DNA of 7,416 bases from DASYAN01 sp036501345 (GCA_036501345.1 DASYAN010000100.1:1-7416), one strand, 5' to 3'; positions 1 to 5,825 are shown, numbered from the stretch's first letter. Made by a program: numbers and translations. Notes: generated by a model not told the origin, from the sequence alone.

Positions 1-597
1 GATCTTACAGGCAGCATTACCAATAAAGGGGCAAGAGATCTTGTTGTGCTAAGGTATATGGCACAAAAAATTCGTGTAATGCTACATTCTATAGAAAAAC
101 CAACTGCTGCATCCTGCTTGCCTTTGCGCTATTCATTGGAAGTGTGCCATCACCGTCAACAACGCGTCGTGTTGTATGATCCTCAGTCCCTGCTACAAAA
201 TACGACCTTATCTTTTGTAGGCTTTGTGGGTGCAAAACAGAAGATGGTCGATCCGCATGTAGATAACGAACTGCAAAAAGTGGATGCATTACTTGCAAAA
301 GAGCTGGTAAATGCTCCAGGTCTCCTGTGCTACTCTTCGCTAGAATTACGTGCAGGCAAATGGTATAATCTGGTCCTGCTTTCTGATTTCAATCTAAAAA
401 CACATCTAAAAAATAGTGCCACTCATAGCTGTGGGGCCTATCAACTTGCTCCCTATTACTATGAGTGGATCAGGATACACAGTGGTAGAATGCCTGATGG
501 ACTTGCCAGGAATGCATTGCTATTGCAGAAGACAAAATATTATACGTGCCAGCCTACAAAGCAGCGCTTTACCGTTCATGAATATATGCATCACTAA
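1..597 (+). CDS. Conserved-looking protein of unknown function (5' end outside window)
   Basis: The reading frame is open from the first base to a TAA at 595-597, so the gene probably starts upstream. Internal starts exist (GTG at 46, ATG at 58), but neither has a well-spaced ribosome binding site: an AAGG lies only about 3 bases before ATG 58. From GTG 46 the product would be 183 residues. It is soluble-looking, with no signal peptide or membrane segment. It is rich in His, Tyr and Cys, with a patterned middle (LSFVGFVGAKQ, then a charged helix, then GLLCYSSLEL and WYNLVLLSDF) and a YYEWIRIHSGRMPDG stretch. The alternating strand-helix-strand pattern would fit a ferredoxin-like or dimeric alpha/beta-barrel fold, but this is only an impression. 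The gene ends 41 bases before the PhnD-like gene on the same strand, so co-transcription is likely. I do not recognise the family and assign no function. Confidence 0.7.
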   Translation, partial: DLTGSITNKGARDLVVLRYMAQKIRVMLHSIEKPTAASCLPLRYSLEVCHHRQQRVVLYDPQSLLQNTTLSFVGFVGAKQKMVDPHVDNELQKVDALLAKELVNAPGLLCYSSLELRAGKWYNLVLLSDFNLKTHLKNSATHSCGAYQLAPYYYEWIRIHSGRMPDGLARNALLLQKTKYYTCQPTKQRFTVHEYMHH

Positions 598-638
598 GTG
601 TATTCCAAGTTTTGATGTGGCATTAGGAGGCATCGAAA

Positions 639-1487
639 TTGTCAAATTCTGAAAGACGAAACTCGCAAAAACTTGGAAAGGGTAGAGCACCTTTCTCAAC
701 AATCCATTTTGCCAACTTCCTGTCGCCTATTTTGCAAGAGGCCTATGAATATATTGCCAGCTATGTCGGAAATTGTGTGGGGCATCCGACGATATTGGGG
801 GTGGGACAATCTCCGCAGGAATTCAGTGCAGGTCAGGTGGATGTAGGCTTTATCTGTGGGCTAACATACATTCATATGACTAACTGGTCTGACTGCCCTG
901 TTGAGCTGCTAGCAGCTCCAGTACTTTGTGGAGAGCGCTACCAAAGGAAGCCGATCTATTTTTCTGATGTCGTAGTACACCGTGATAGCCCATACACATC
1001 CCTGGGTGATCTGCGAGGATGTGTATGGGCCTACAATGAGTATACATCTCACTCTGGCTATAACCTTGTTTATTATAGTTTGCTTGAACGGGGTGAAACA
1101 CTCCCTTTCTTCGGCAAAACGATCGAAACTGGTTCTCACTTGGATTCGTTGCGTATGGTCATAGATGAACAGGCTGATGTAACTGCAGTTGATTCGCATA
1201 TGCTCGATGTGGTACTGCAAACAGATGCTGAGGCGGCCAGACAGCTACGTGTGATCGATACGCTTGGGTCTTCGACTGTTCCTCCCGTCGTAGTCGCCAA
1301 AAGCGTAGATGCAGAACTCAAACGCCAGATTCAGGAGGCGCTTGTTACACTGCATTATGACAATCATGCCGTATCCCAACTCCACAAAGGCTCAATAGAA
1401 CGCTTTGTGCCTATTACGAACGAGCATTACCAGGACATTCGTGATATGTTTCTCCGCGTACAGACAGCAGAACTTTCTTTCAGGTGA
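639..1487 (+). CDS. PhnD-like phosphate/phosphonate-type substrate-binding-fold protein, no signal peptide
   Basis: This 282-residue protein starts at TTG 639, a choice set by a strong AGGAGG at 625-630 with an 8-base spacer. It resembles the PhnD family of type II periplasmic-binding proteins, which bind phosphonate, phosphite or phosphate for ABC transporters. Visible family signatures are the early aligning stretch around ANFLSP (25-30), the strand VDVGFICGLTY (67-77), the hinge-proximal VVVHRDSPYTSLGDLRG (111-127), the GYNLVYYSLLERG helix (140-152), and the GSHLDSLRMVIDEQADVTAVDS segment (165-186) that in the family precedes release of small partners. Length is near the family norm without its leader. 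The N-terminus is polar and charged (NSERRNSQKLGKGR), with no hydrophobic signal peptide and no lipobox, and no permease or ATPase gene is adjacent. It may therefore be a cytosolic ligand-binding or sensor protein, possibly partnered with the unknown gene just upstream. The family call is fairly sure; ligand and role are open. Confidence 0.75.
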   Translation: MSNSERRNSQKLGKGRAPFSTIHFANFLSPILQEAYEYIASYVGNCVGHPTILGVGQSPQEFSAGQVDVGFICGLTYIHMTNWSDCPVELLAAPVLCGERYQRKPIYFSDVVVHRDSPYTSLGDLRGCVWAYNEYTSHSGYNLVYYSLLERGETLPFFGKTIETGSHLDSLRMVIDEQADVTAVDSHMLDVVLQTDAEAARQLRVIDTLGSSTVPPVVVAKSVDAELKRQIQEALVTLHYDNHAVSQLHKGSIERFVPITNEHYQDIRDMFLRVQTAELSFR

Positions 1488-1523
1488 GAAACCTGCTCCT
1501 GGTTTTGTATGATAGCCTATGGC

Positions 1524-1916
1524 TTATGGCTTGACAATTATTGTCAACTTCATCCCTGGATGCACGGTACAGTAGAGATGGAATGTGCCAACAGTATTAA
1601 ATGGCCCAAAGGCCTGCTGGACGTCGCCGTCTATTTCTGCATTTACTGTTGGGGCTCCTGGCTCTTTTTCGGACCGGGCATTACCATTGGCATCCCAGGT
1701 GCCATTTTCGATAATATGTATCTCGGCTGTATCATTGACCAGCGTGATTTGCACTCCCTTTTTAATAGTAATTGATGGCTGGTCAAAGTTTGAGTCGTTC
1801 ATATGAACCTGATTTGGGCCGCTGCTTGCCGTGGTACTTGGTCCACACGCTGCCAGCAGGGAAATAAGGATTGTCAGTAAGCCTATTACGGCGATTGCTC
1901 CAAATAACTTTTTCAT
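1524..1916 (-). CDS. Cupredoxin (plastocyanin-like) lipoprotein
   Basis: This 130-residue blue-copper-type protein is predicted to be anchored on the outer face of the cytoplasmic membrane. Residues 1-23 form a lipoprotein signal: MKK, then a hydrophobic core, then lipobox LAAC with the acylated Cys at 24. A Ser/Thr/Gly linker follows. The cupredoxin domain runs from about 36 to 130 and keeps all four type-1 copper ligands: His67, then Cys116, His119 and Met122 in the C-terminal YCTVHPGM loop. It probably shuttles electrons or handles copper; the redox partner is not visible. The start is the ATG at 1914-1916; a GGAAAGGAAA purine stretch lies about 14 bases upstream, rather far for a ribosome binding site. 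It lies 73 bases downstream of the SDR gene on the same strand, with no evident terminator or promoter between, so the two may be co-transcribed. It converges with the PhnD-like gene, leaving only 36 bases. Confidence 0.9.
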   Translation of the reverse strand: MKKLFGAIAVIGLLTILISLLAACGPSTTASSGPNQVHMNDSNFDQPSITIKKGVQITLVNDTAEIHIIENGTWDANGNARSEKEPGAPTVNAEIDGDVQQAFGPFNTVGTFHLYCTVHPGMKLTIIVKP

Positions 1917-1989
1917 GTTTTAGTTATGCTTTTCCTTTCCAAAACCGTTTCTGTTCTTCATCATCAGGTATGGATGGTGTCCCTGAGCA

Positions 1990-2907
1990 TCAGCGAAAAT
2001 GACGCTGTAACTCTGAGGTATAATGCTTGCCGACCTGATCTGCATGCTGTTCAAGCCAGGTAGCCAGATGGGTGTGGCCTGTTGGTGGCTGCTGAGAAAT
2101 GAGCAGGTTTGCCATCAAGCCCTCGACTTCCTGGCGAGTGATCAGTACATCACCGACCAGAGGTTCAATCAATTTTGCCAGATAAAATGCCAGAGTCGGG
2201 TTGACATGCATAATAAGAACTTTGCGCTGCAATTTGCTCGCGATCAGTCGTACCAATTCTTCAAACGAAAAGATATCGGGTCCAGTTGCATCTTTAATCA
2301 AGCTATCGCTCTGCTGGCCTGCTTGAACGACGAGGTCAGCCATATCCTCGACATAAATGGGTTGGAGACGGTACTGTCCAGAGCCGAAAAGCGGAAAGAT
2401 TGGGAAGCGACGCAGTAGCCAAGCAATATTGTTAATGAGGATGTCTTCAGTACCAAAGATGACGGTAGGGCGAATGATAGCGTAGGAGAGACCTGAATTG
2501 ATCAAGTCCTGTTCCAGAGTCGCCTTGCCTTTGAAGTAGGGAAGCAGCGATGTTTCCGTTGGATTGGTAATACTGACATGTACAATACGCTGCACACCTG
2601 CCTCTTTGGCCGCTTTGAAGAGAATCTTGGTATTTTCTACCGCTCGCTCATAGGTAGTTGAGCCGTGAGAGAAGCGAACCCAGTAGGTATTGTAGAGGGT
2701 TGTGACACCCTGTAAGCTCTCGATAAGTTTGTGTGGCTGATCAAAGTTAAACGGGTATACTTGAACCCGCTCGCCAAATGGGTTGGGATTGTTAGGATGT
2801 CCGGTAACAGTGCAGACCTCTTTTCCCTGGTCTAGCAGCCGCCGAGTAATATACTTCCCAGTATAGCTGAAGGCTCCTGTAATGGCGTTAACTTCGCGGG
2901 ATGTCAT
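1990..2907 (-). CDS. NmrA-like / atypical short-chain dehydrogenase (SDR), NAD(P)-binding
   Basis: This 305-residue protein has the Rossmann nucleotide-binding motif near its N-terminus (TGAFSYTGKYI, 10-20, the TGxxxxTG form found in NmrA/NDUFA9-like atypical SDRs). The strand VHVSITN (109-115) follows, then Tyr124-x3-Lys128 in PYFKGKATLE, which aligns with the SDR catalytic YxxxK, and Ser112 in the usual Ser position. RPTVIFG (146-152) and QPIYVEDMADLV (182-193) are typical of the substrate half. No signal peptide or membrane anchor is seen, so it is cytosolic. The likely role is an NAD(P)H-dependent oxidoreductase, isomerase/epimerase or NADPH sensor; the substrate cannot be read from sequence. 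The ATG at 2905-2907 follows GAGAGGAG with a 5-base spacer, a strong ribosome binding site. A promoter and a perfect palindrome lie upstream, and the cupredoxin gene follows downstream. Confidence 0.85.
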   Translation of the reverse strand: MTSREVNAITGAFSYTGKYITRRLLDQGKEVCTVTGHPNNPNPFGERVQVYPFNFDQPHKLIESLQGVTTLYNTYWVRFSHGSTTYERAVENTKILFKAAKEAGVQRIVHVSITNPTETSLLPYFKGKATLEQDLINSGLSYAIIRPTVIFGTEDILINNIAWLLRRFPIFPLFGSGQYRLQPIYVEDMADLVVQAGQQSDSLIKDATGPDIFSFEELVRLIASKLQRKVLIMHVNPTLAFYLAKLIEPLVGDVLITRQEVEGLMANLLISQQPPTGHTHLATWLEQHADQVGKHYTSELQRHFR

Positions 2908-2941
2908 GTTTGCTCCTCTCTAGGGGCGACCCCAGAAACTT

Positions 2942-2965
2942 ATCTATAATGCTAAGATTATAGAT
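2942..2965. promoter_or_regulatory. Perfect 9-bp inverted repeat, candidate operator of the SDR gene
   Basis: ATCTATAAT (2942-2950) and ATTATAGAT (2957-2965) are exact reverse complements separated by six bases. The arm nearer 2965 contains, on the minus strand, the TATAAT proposed as the SDR -10 box, so a dimeric repressor bound here would block transcription. Its size and AT-rich symmetry fit MarR-, HxlR- or TetR-type operators, but no regulator gene is adjacent in the window, so the regulator is unknown. Confidence 0.5.
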
Positions 2966-2986
2966 GGGAAAGTACGAAAGTGCTAC
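2957..2986 (-). promoter_or_regulatory. Candidate promoter of the SDR (and cupredoxin) genes
   Basis: On the minus strand the -10 is a perfect TATAAT (complement of 2957-2962). The best -35 with an 18-base spacer is GTAGCA (complement of 2981-2986), which matches only three of six consensus positions. Transcription would start near 2950, giving a leader of about 40 bases before the SDR ATG. The weak -35 and the palindrome over the -10 suggest a regulated promoter. Confidence 0.4.
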
Positions 2987-3079
2987 CTGAAATTTTATAG
3001 GTTATTCACCTGAGTACATCTGTCAGGTTTCCCCCTACTTTTGTAGACATTTGCAATACATTCTTAGTCCCTTTTGGGA

Positions 3080-3108
3080 TAAACACAGACATTGTCAAGT
3101 AGTATAAT
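3080..3108 (+). promoter_or_regulatory. Candidate sigma70-type promoter of the MurL-like gene
   Basis: TAAACA (3080-3085, four of six matches to TTGACA) is followed after 17 bases by a perfect TATAAT (3103-3108). Transcription would start near 3115, leaving a leader of some 120-165 bases before the coding region. A TTGTCA at 3092-3097 is too close to the -10 to serve as its -35. Confidence 0.5.
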
Positions 3109-3203
3109 CTCATCATATACTTAAGGATGGGGTCTTATCCTCTGTAATTCTGGACTGGATACTTTAAGCTCGGCACGACTTGGAGCTATCGTATCTGGAG
3201 TGG

Positions 3204-3260
3204 ATGTCAGCGATGAAGCGATTTCTTTTGCTCTATGGAATTGCTGCTACTAAAAGTTAA
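3204..3260 (+). CDS. Possible 18-codon leader ORF ending at the ribosome binding site of the MurL-like gene
   Basis: ATG 3204 (or the in-frame ATG 3213) opens a frame encoding MSAMKRFLLLYGIAATKS, ending in TAA at 3258-3260. A GGAG at 3197-3200 lies 3 bases before the first ATG and 12 before the second, so the second is the better spaced. The stop abuts the AAGGGGGT (3261-3268) proposed as the ribosome binding site for ATG 3280, an arrangement that would allow translational coupling. There is no homology or other proof that it is translated; chance is quite possible for an ORF this short. Confidence 0.2.
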   Translation: MSAMKRFLLLYGIAATKS

Positions 3261-3279
3261 AAGGGGGTACTTTCATTCA

Positions 3280-4665
3280 ATGCAAAATTTTCTCCAGAAC
3301 CTCGCGCTAGAAAATATTTATGTAGATGGCGGACAATTGATCTTTCATTACTCTGCAGATACTCACGCTTTTTGGACAGAACTTTATTACGAAGGAGTAG
3401 ATTTTAATACATTAAAAGAGAGATATAGCCCTAGCATTATTGACAACCTCATTTTTCACATTGGCTTTATAGAGGGATTTAAATATTTCTCTCTATTTCC
3501 ACGTGTATACAATGTGTTGCGCTATTCAAAATTCGTCAACAAGGATTTAATTGATCTCTCTTACTTGATCTATAACAATGTCTTTGCCCAGCATAAATGG
3601 GAACATAGTCGTCCTGATTACTCAGGCCCCAAGATTGTATTCGATACCAGTGCATATAAGGATGAGACAACAGAAATACAAATAGGCGATATCGCTATGC
3701 TCTTTAGCTGCGGAGGGGGTAAAGATAGCCTTGTGTCAATGAAACTGCTGGAAAGAGCTAATATACCTTATGCTGTTTCGCAGTACTCTCATAGTATCTA
3801 TGGAAGACATGAAAAGCAACATCAGTTGATTGACCATCTCGTCAAAGATTGCCATCCAGTCGAGCAAAATCGCATGTACATCCTTGATGATTTTCTCGAT
3901 GGTCCTGCGCTGCGTCATCACTTCGCTGGCAAAATTAAAACACTCTGTGCCCCAGAAACACCCTGTAGCATTTTTGAAGCACTTCCCTTGATGCTTACTC
4001 GTGGATACAACTATTTGTGTATTGGCCATGAAAGAGATGCAGAAACGGGTAGTTTTTTCTGGGAGGAAATTAATCAAGAAGTCAATCATCAGTGGGGAAA
4101 AAGCTATGAAGCTGAATTGGCCCTTAACTCCTATATTCAGAAAAATCTGGTCAGTAACTTTAGATTCTTTAGCATCTTAAAGCCGATTTATGACTTCTTG
4201 ATCTTTCAGTTGTTACGAAAAGATCAAGAGTACATTTTTCATACCCATTCTTGCAATATTGAAAAACCCTGGTGCAAGCGATGTCCAAAGTGTATTTACG
4301 TGTGGCTCCTTTGTGAGGCATATTTAGACAAACAGAGGTTGTGGGAAGAAAATCTCTTTGATCTTCCAGAGGCGGAAGATACTCTTTTACAGCTAGTAGG
4401 ATTACAGGAATATAGGCCGTTTGAGTGTGTTGGAGAAATTGATGATGCTAGATTAGCTGTATACTTTTGTATGAAAAAAGGCTGTACAGGAAAAATTATT
4501 AATATATTCAAGCAAGAACTAGTAGATCGCGTTGACTTTTCTGCAATTTTGCAGAAATATAATGCAGTCTATACTACAGGTCATCTGATCCCTGACATTT
4601 TTGCTAATCGCATCTGGCCACAGTTTTATGCTGCTCAGGTGGCAGGTGACGGTCTTTTTCGATAG
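3280..4665 (+). CDS. PP-loop ATPase resembling MurL (UDP-MurNAc-L-Ala-L-Glu epimerase) and QueC
   Basis: From ATG 3280 the product is 461 residues, close to what I recall for MurL. MurL uses ATP to activate the alpha-carboxyl of the terminal L-Glu of UDP-MurNAc-L-Ala-L-Glu and epimerises it to D-Glu. Seen here: a family-specific N-terminal region including FHIGFIEGFKYF (59-70); the PP-loop SCGGGKDS (143-150) that binds ATP pyrophosphate; GHERD (249-253) and NHQW (269-272), segments I associate with MurL-like proteins; and Cys325-x6-Cys332-x2-Cys335-x2-Cys338, a QueC-type zinc site. The protein is soluble, with no signal peptide. Start: ATG 3235 adds 15 residues but has no ribosome binding site, while ATG 3280 follows AAGGGGGT (3261-3268) with an 11-base gap, so I prefer it. 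No Mur ligase is adjacent, unlike what would be expected for a dedicated peptidoglycan MurL. A dioxygenase gene follows, so action on another peptide or amino acid is possible. Confidence 0.7.
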   Translation: MQNFLQNLALENIYVDGGQLIFHYSADTHAFWTELYYEGVDFNTLKERYSPSIIDNLIFHIGFIEGFKYFSLFPRVYNVLRYSKFVNKDLIDLSYLIYNNVFAQHKWEHSRPDYSGPKIVFDTSAYKDETTEIQIGDIAMLFSCGGGKDSLVSMKLLERANIPYAVSQYSHSIYGRHEKQHQLIDHLVKDCHPVEQNRMYILDDFLDGPALRHHFAGKIKTLCAPETPCSIFEALPLMLTRGYNYLCIGHERDAETGSFFWEEINQEVNHQWGKSYEAELALNSYIQKNLVSNFRFFSILKPIYDFLIFQLLRKDQEYIFHTHSCNIEKPWCKRCPKCIYVWLLCEAYLDKQRLWEENLFDLPEAEDTLLQLVGLQEYRPFECVGEIDDARLAVYFCMKKGCTGKIINIFKQELVDRVDFSAILQKYNAVYTTGHLIPDIFANRIWPQFYAAQVAGDGLFR

Positions 4666-4708
4666 TCGAGATTACCTTTGTATTTATTGTGTGTCTGAAA
4701 AGTGGAAG

Positions 4709-4841
4709 CTCTATCTTTGCAGTTTTTCTTGACCTGGGCTCAAGGAAGAGAAGATCTATGAGATTGTCACTTTGTCTCTTGCGCAAAAGCCCATCCATCA
4801 TCTATACTTGGGATAGGGGGCTGGAAAGTGCAAAGATAGAG
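4709..4841. mobile_element. 133-bp MITE-like element with 13-bp terminal inverted repeats
   Basis: CTCTATCTTTGCA (4709-4721) and TGCAAAGATAGAG (4829-4841) are perfect inverted repeats. Directly outside them lie GTGGAAG (4702-4708) and GTGGATG (4842-4848), a 6-of-7 direct repeat in the position of a target-site duplication. Inside are nested inverted repeats TGGGCT/AGCCCA (4735-4740, 4788-4793) and AAGAGA/TCTCTT (4746-4751, 4775-4780), so the whole could fold into one long interrupted hairpin. It is too short for a transposase; a frame crosses it but resembles nothing known. It fits a miniature transposable element mobilised in trans; a structured RNA or a shrunken IS remnant are alternatives. 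It has no U-run, so it is not a classic terminator. Confidence 0.5.
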
Positions 4842-4873
4842 GTGGATGGTATGCTAGTTTTCTACATGCGAGG

Positions 4874-4901
4874 TTGTGTAGATGTAGTGCATATCTATAG
4901 T
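4874..4901 (+). promoter_or_regulatory. Weak candidate promoter of the dioxygenase gene
   Basis: TTGTGT (4874-4879), a 16-base spacer and TATAGT (4896-4901) form a modest sigma70-like match about 60 bases before the ATG. The inverted repeat GTGTAG (4876-4881) and CTACAC (4903-4908) brackets it and could be an operator. The gene may instead be read through from the MurL-like gene upstream, since no clear terminator lies between. Confidence 0.3.
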
Positions 4902-4960
4902 GCTACACAGGTAGGTGCTTGTCTGCCGACGATAGTTTCATCATGAAAAGGGAAAACCAT

Positions 4961-5692
4961 ATGAGTACGAGCAATCAAAAAAAAGCCCTTCAAACAGAGT
5001 TCCTGAAGAAAAGATACGCCATCCAAGACCAGTTTTTCTCAGAGCAGCGATGTGCAGATCTCTTGGCTATCATTATGCAGTTTAGGCAAGACCATGTGCT
5101 ACCAGAGATTTACCGAAAGTTTCGAGGTCGTTCGCTGCGCTACAGTGTTATTGATGGAGAAAAAATAGAGCAACATCTTCCTGAAATAGTCCAGTTGCAT
5201 GAGCAGATCAAGGAGTTAGTGAGAGAAATAAGCAACGAGGATATGGTCCCCTGGGGTGATAAAAAAGCGGGTGTCAATGTGAATATTACACCAAGAGGTG
5301 GTTCCTCTCGATGGCATTATGATCGTAATGCCATCACCGTGCTGCTCTATTTAAATGATGTTGAAGGGGGAGAACTCGAATTATATCCTAATTACCGTAT
5401 TTTCTTGAAAAATAAAGGACCAATCTTTCTTCAGCAGTGGTTGGATAGCCTACTCCAGGTGAGTATCGTACGTCGCCTTTTTGGGAAAGAAGTCGTCGTC
5501 AAACCTGCTCAGGGAAGAATGGTTGTTATAAGGGGAAACAGGTCTCTCCATAGTGTTCGACCTGTTGAGGATGATAAAGAGAGGGTGAATATTATTTTGA
5601 CTTATGATCTTCCTCATGCAGCATTTTATGCAGGTAAAAGACTCAATACGTACTTGTATACGCAAGAAGCGGTTGTATCAGATCGCTTTTAA
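4961..5692 (+). CDS. 2-oxoglutarate/Fe(II)-dependent dioxygenase (prolyl-hydroxylase-like fold)
   Basis: The 243-residue product from ATG 4961 carries the double-stranded beta-helix signature of 2OG/Fe(II) oxygenases. HxD is His119-x-Asp121 in SSRWHYDRN, followed by ITVLLYLNDVEGGELELYP, a run typical of 2OG-FeII_Oxy_3-type hydroxylases. The distal iron His197 lies in SLHSVRPV, and Arg208, eleven residues on, suits the 2OG carboxylate salt bridge. The iron-ligand Asp is present, which predicts hydroxylation rather than halogenation (halogenases of this fold replace it with Gly or Ala). The first ~100 residues are helical and charged. The protein is soluble, with no signal peptide. Start: TTG 4919 and ATG 4943 are also in frame, but AAAAGGGA (4946-4953) sits 7 bases before ATG 4961. 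It follows the MurL-like gene after 295 bases containing the MITE-like element. The substrate is unknown: a free amino acid, a peptide or a small metabolite. Confidence 0.8.
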   Translation: MSTSNQKKALQTEFLKKRYAIQDQFFSEQRCADLLAIIMQFRQDHVLPEIYRKFRGRSLRYSVIDGEKIEQHLPEIVQLHEQIKELVREISNEDMVPWGDKKAGVNVNITPRGGSSRWHYDRNAITVLLYLNDVEGGELELYPNYRIFLKNKGPIFLQQWLDSLLQVSIVRRLFGKEVVVKPAQGRMVVIRGNRSLHSVRPVEDDKERVNIILTYDLPHAAFYAGKRLNTYLYTQEAVVSDRF

Positions 5693-5825
5693 TCGCTTGC
5701 TGAGTATACAATCTTTGGTTTAGGAGATAATTTTCAAACCCCGTTCCAGTCTCAAGGTAACGTACTCCTTGATTCTCTCGGTCTCAGCTCTTAGCAAAAG
5801 ATACGTTATCAGTCTCAGAATTGTC
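5693..5825. other. Intergenic region upstream of the proS promoter with short repeats
   Basis: No gene is seen. GTCTCA occurs three times at nearly regular spacing (5749-5754, 5781-5786, 5812-5817; 32 and 31 bases apart). TCAAGG/CCTTGA (5752-5757, 5767-5772) is a 6-bp inverted repeat, and TAACGTA/TACGTTA (5758-5764, 5802-5808) a 7-bp one. GGTTT/AAACC (5717-5721, 5736-5740) might be a weak hairpin after the dioxygenase gene, but no clear intrinsic terminator is present. Confidence 0.4.

Larger units (their letters stand above)
2908..3234. other. Divergent intergenic region with promoters on both sides
   Basis: This stretch separates the minus-strand SDR gene from the plus-strand MurL-like gene and holds no convincing long gene. 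Its SDR-proximal part contains that gene's ribosome binding site, a short GC hairpin (GGGG, loop CGA, CCCC at 2923-2933), a palindrome and a promoter. The middle part has the hexamer ACCTGA at 2985-2990 and 3008-3013 and its complement TCAGGT at 3023-3028; the last two form an inverted repeat with a 9-base gap. The rest carries a plus-strand promoter at 3080-3108 and a leader of roughly 120 bases with a possible 18-codon ORF. Confidence 0.6.

Noticed and set aside
1489..1527. Terminator between the PhnD-like and cupredoxin genes
   Set aside because: AAACC/GGTTT (1489-1493, 1501-1505) gives only a 5-bp stem with a short T run, and AGCC/GGCT (1514-1517, 1521-1524) only 4 bp; too weak to annotate.
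1509..1806. Plus-strand ORFs opposite the cupredoxin gene
   Set aside because: The minus-strand frame carries a lipobox and all four copper ligands, so the opposite frames are shadows.
2023..2418. Plus-strand 131-codon ORF opposite the SDR gene
   Set aside because: Antisense to a well-supported Rossmann-fold protein, with no ribosome binding site or family resemblance.
3235..3279. ATG 3235 as start of the MurL-like gene
   Set aside because: No ribosome binding site precedes it, and the 15 extra residues look non-native; ATG 3280 has AAGGGGGT at an acceptable distance. Not excluded outright.
4709..4841. Long inverted repeat as an intrinsic terminator of the MurL-like gene
   Set aside because: The arms are more than 100 bases apart and no T run follows; the direct-repeat flanks fit a transposable element better.
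4604..4946. ORFs on both strands between the MurL-like and dioxygenase genes
   Set aside because: They run through the inverted repeats of the MITE-like element, resemble no known protein, and lack suitable ribosome binding sites.
4919..4960. Upstream TTG/ATG starts of the dioxygenase (4919, 4943)
   Set aside because: In frame, but the good AAAAGGGA at 7-base spacing points to ATG 4961, and part of it would be coding if the upstream starts were used.
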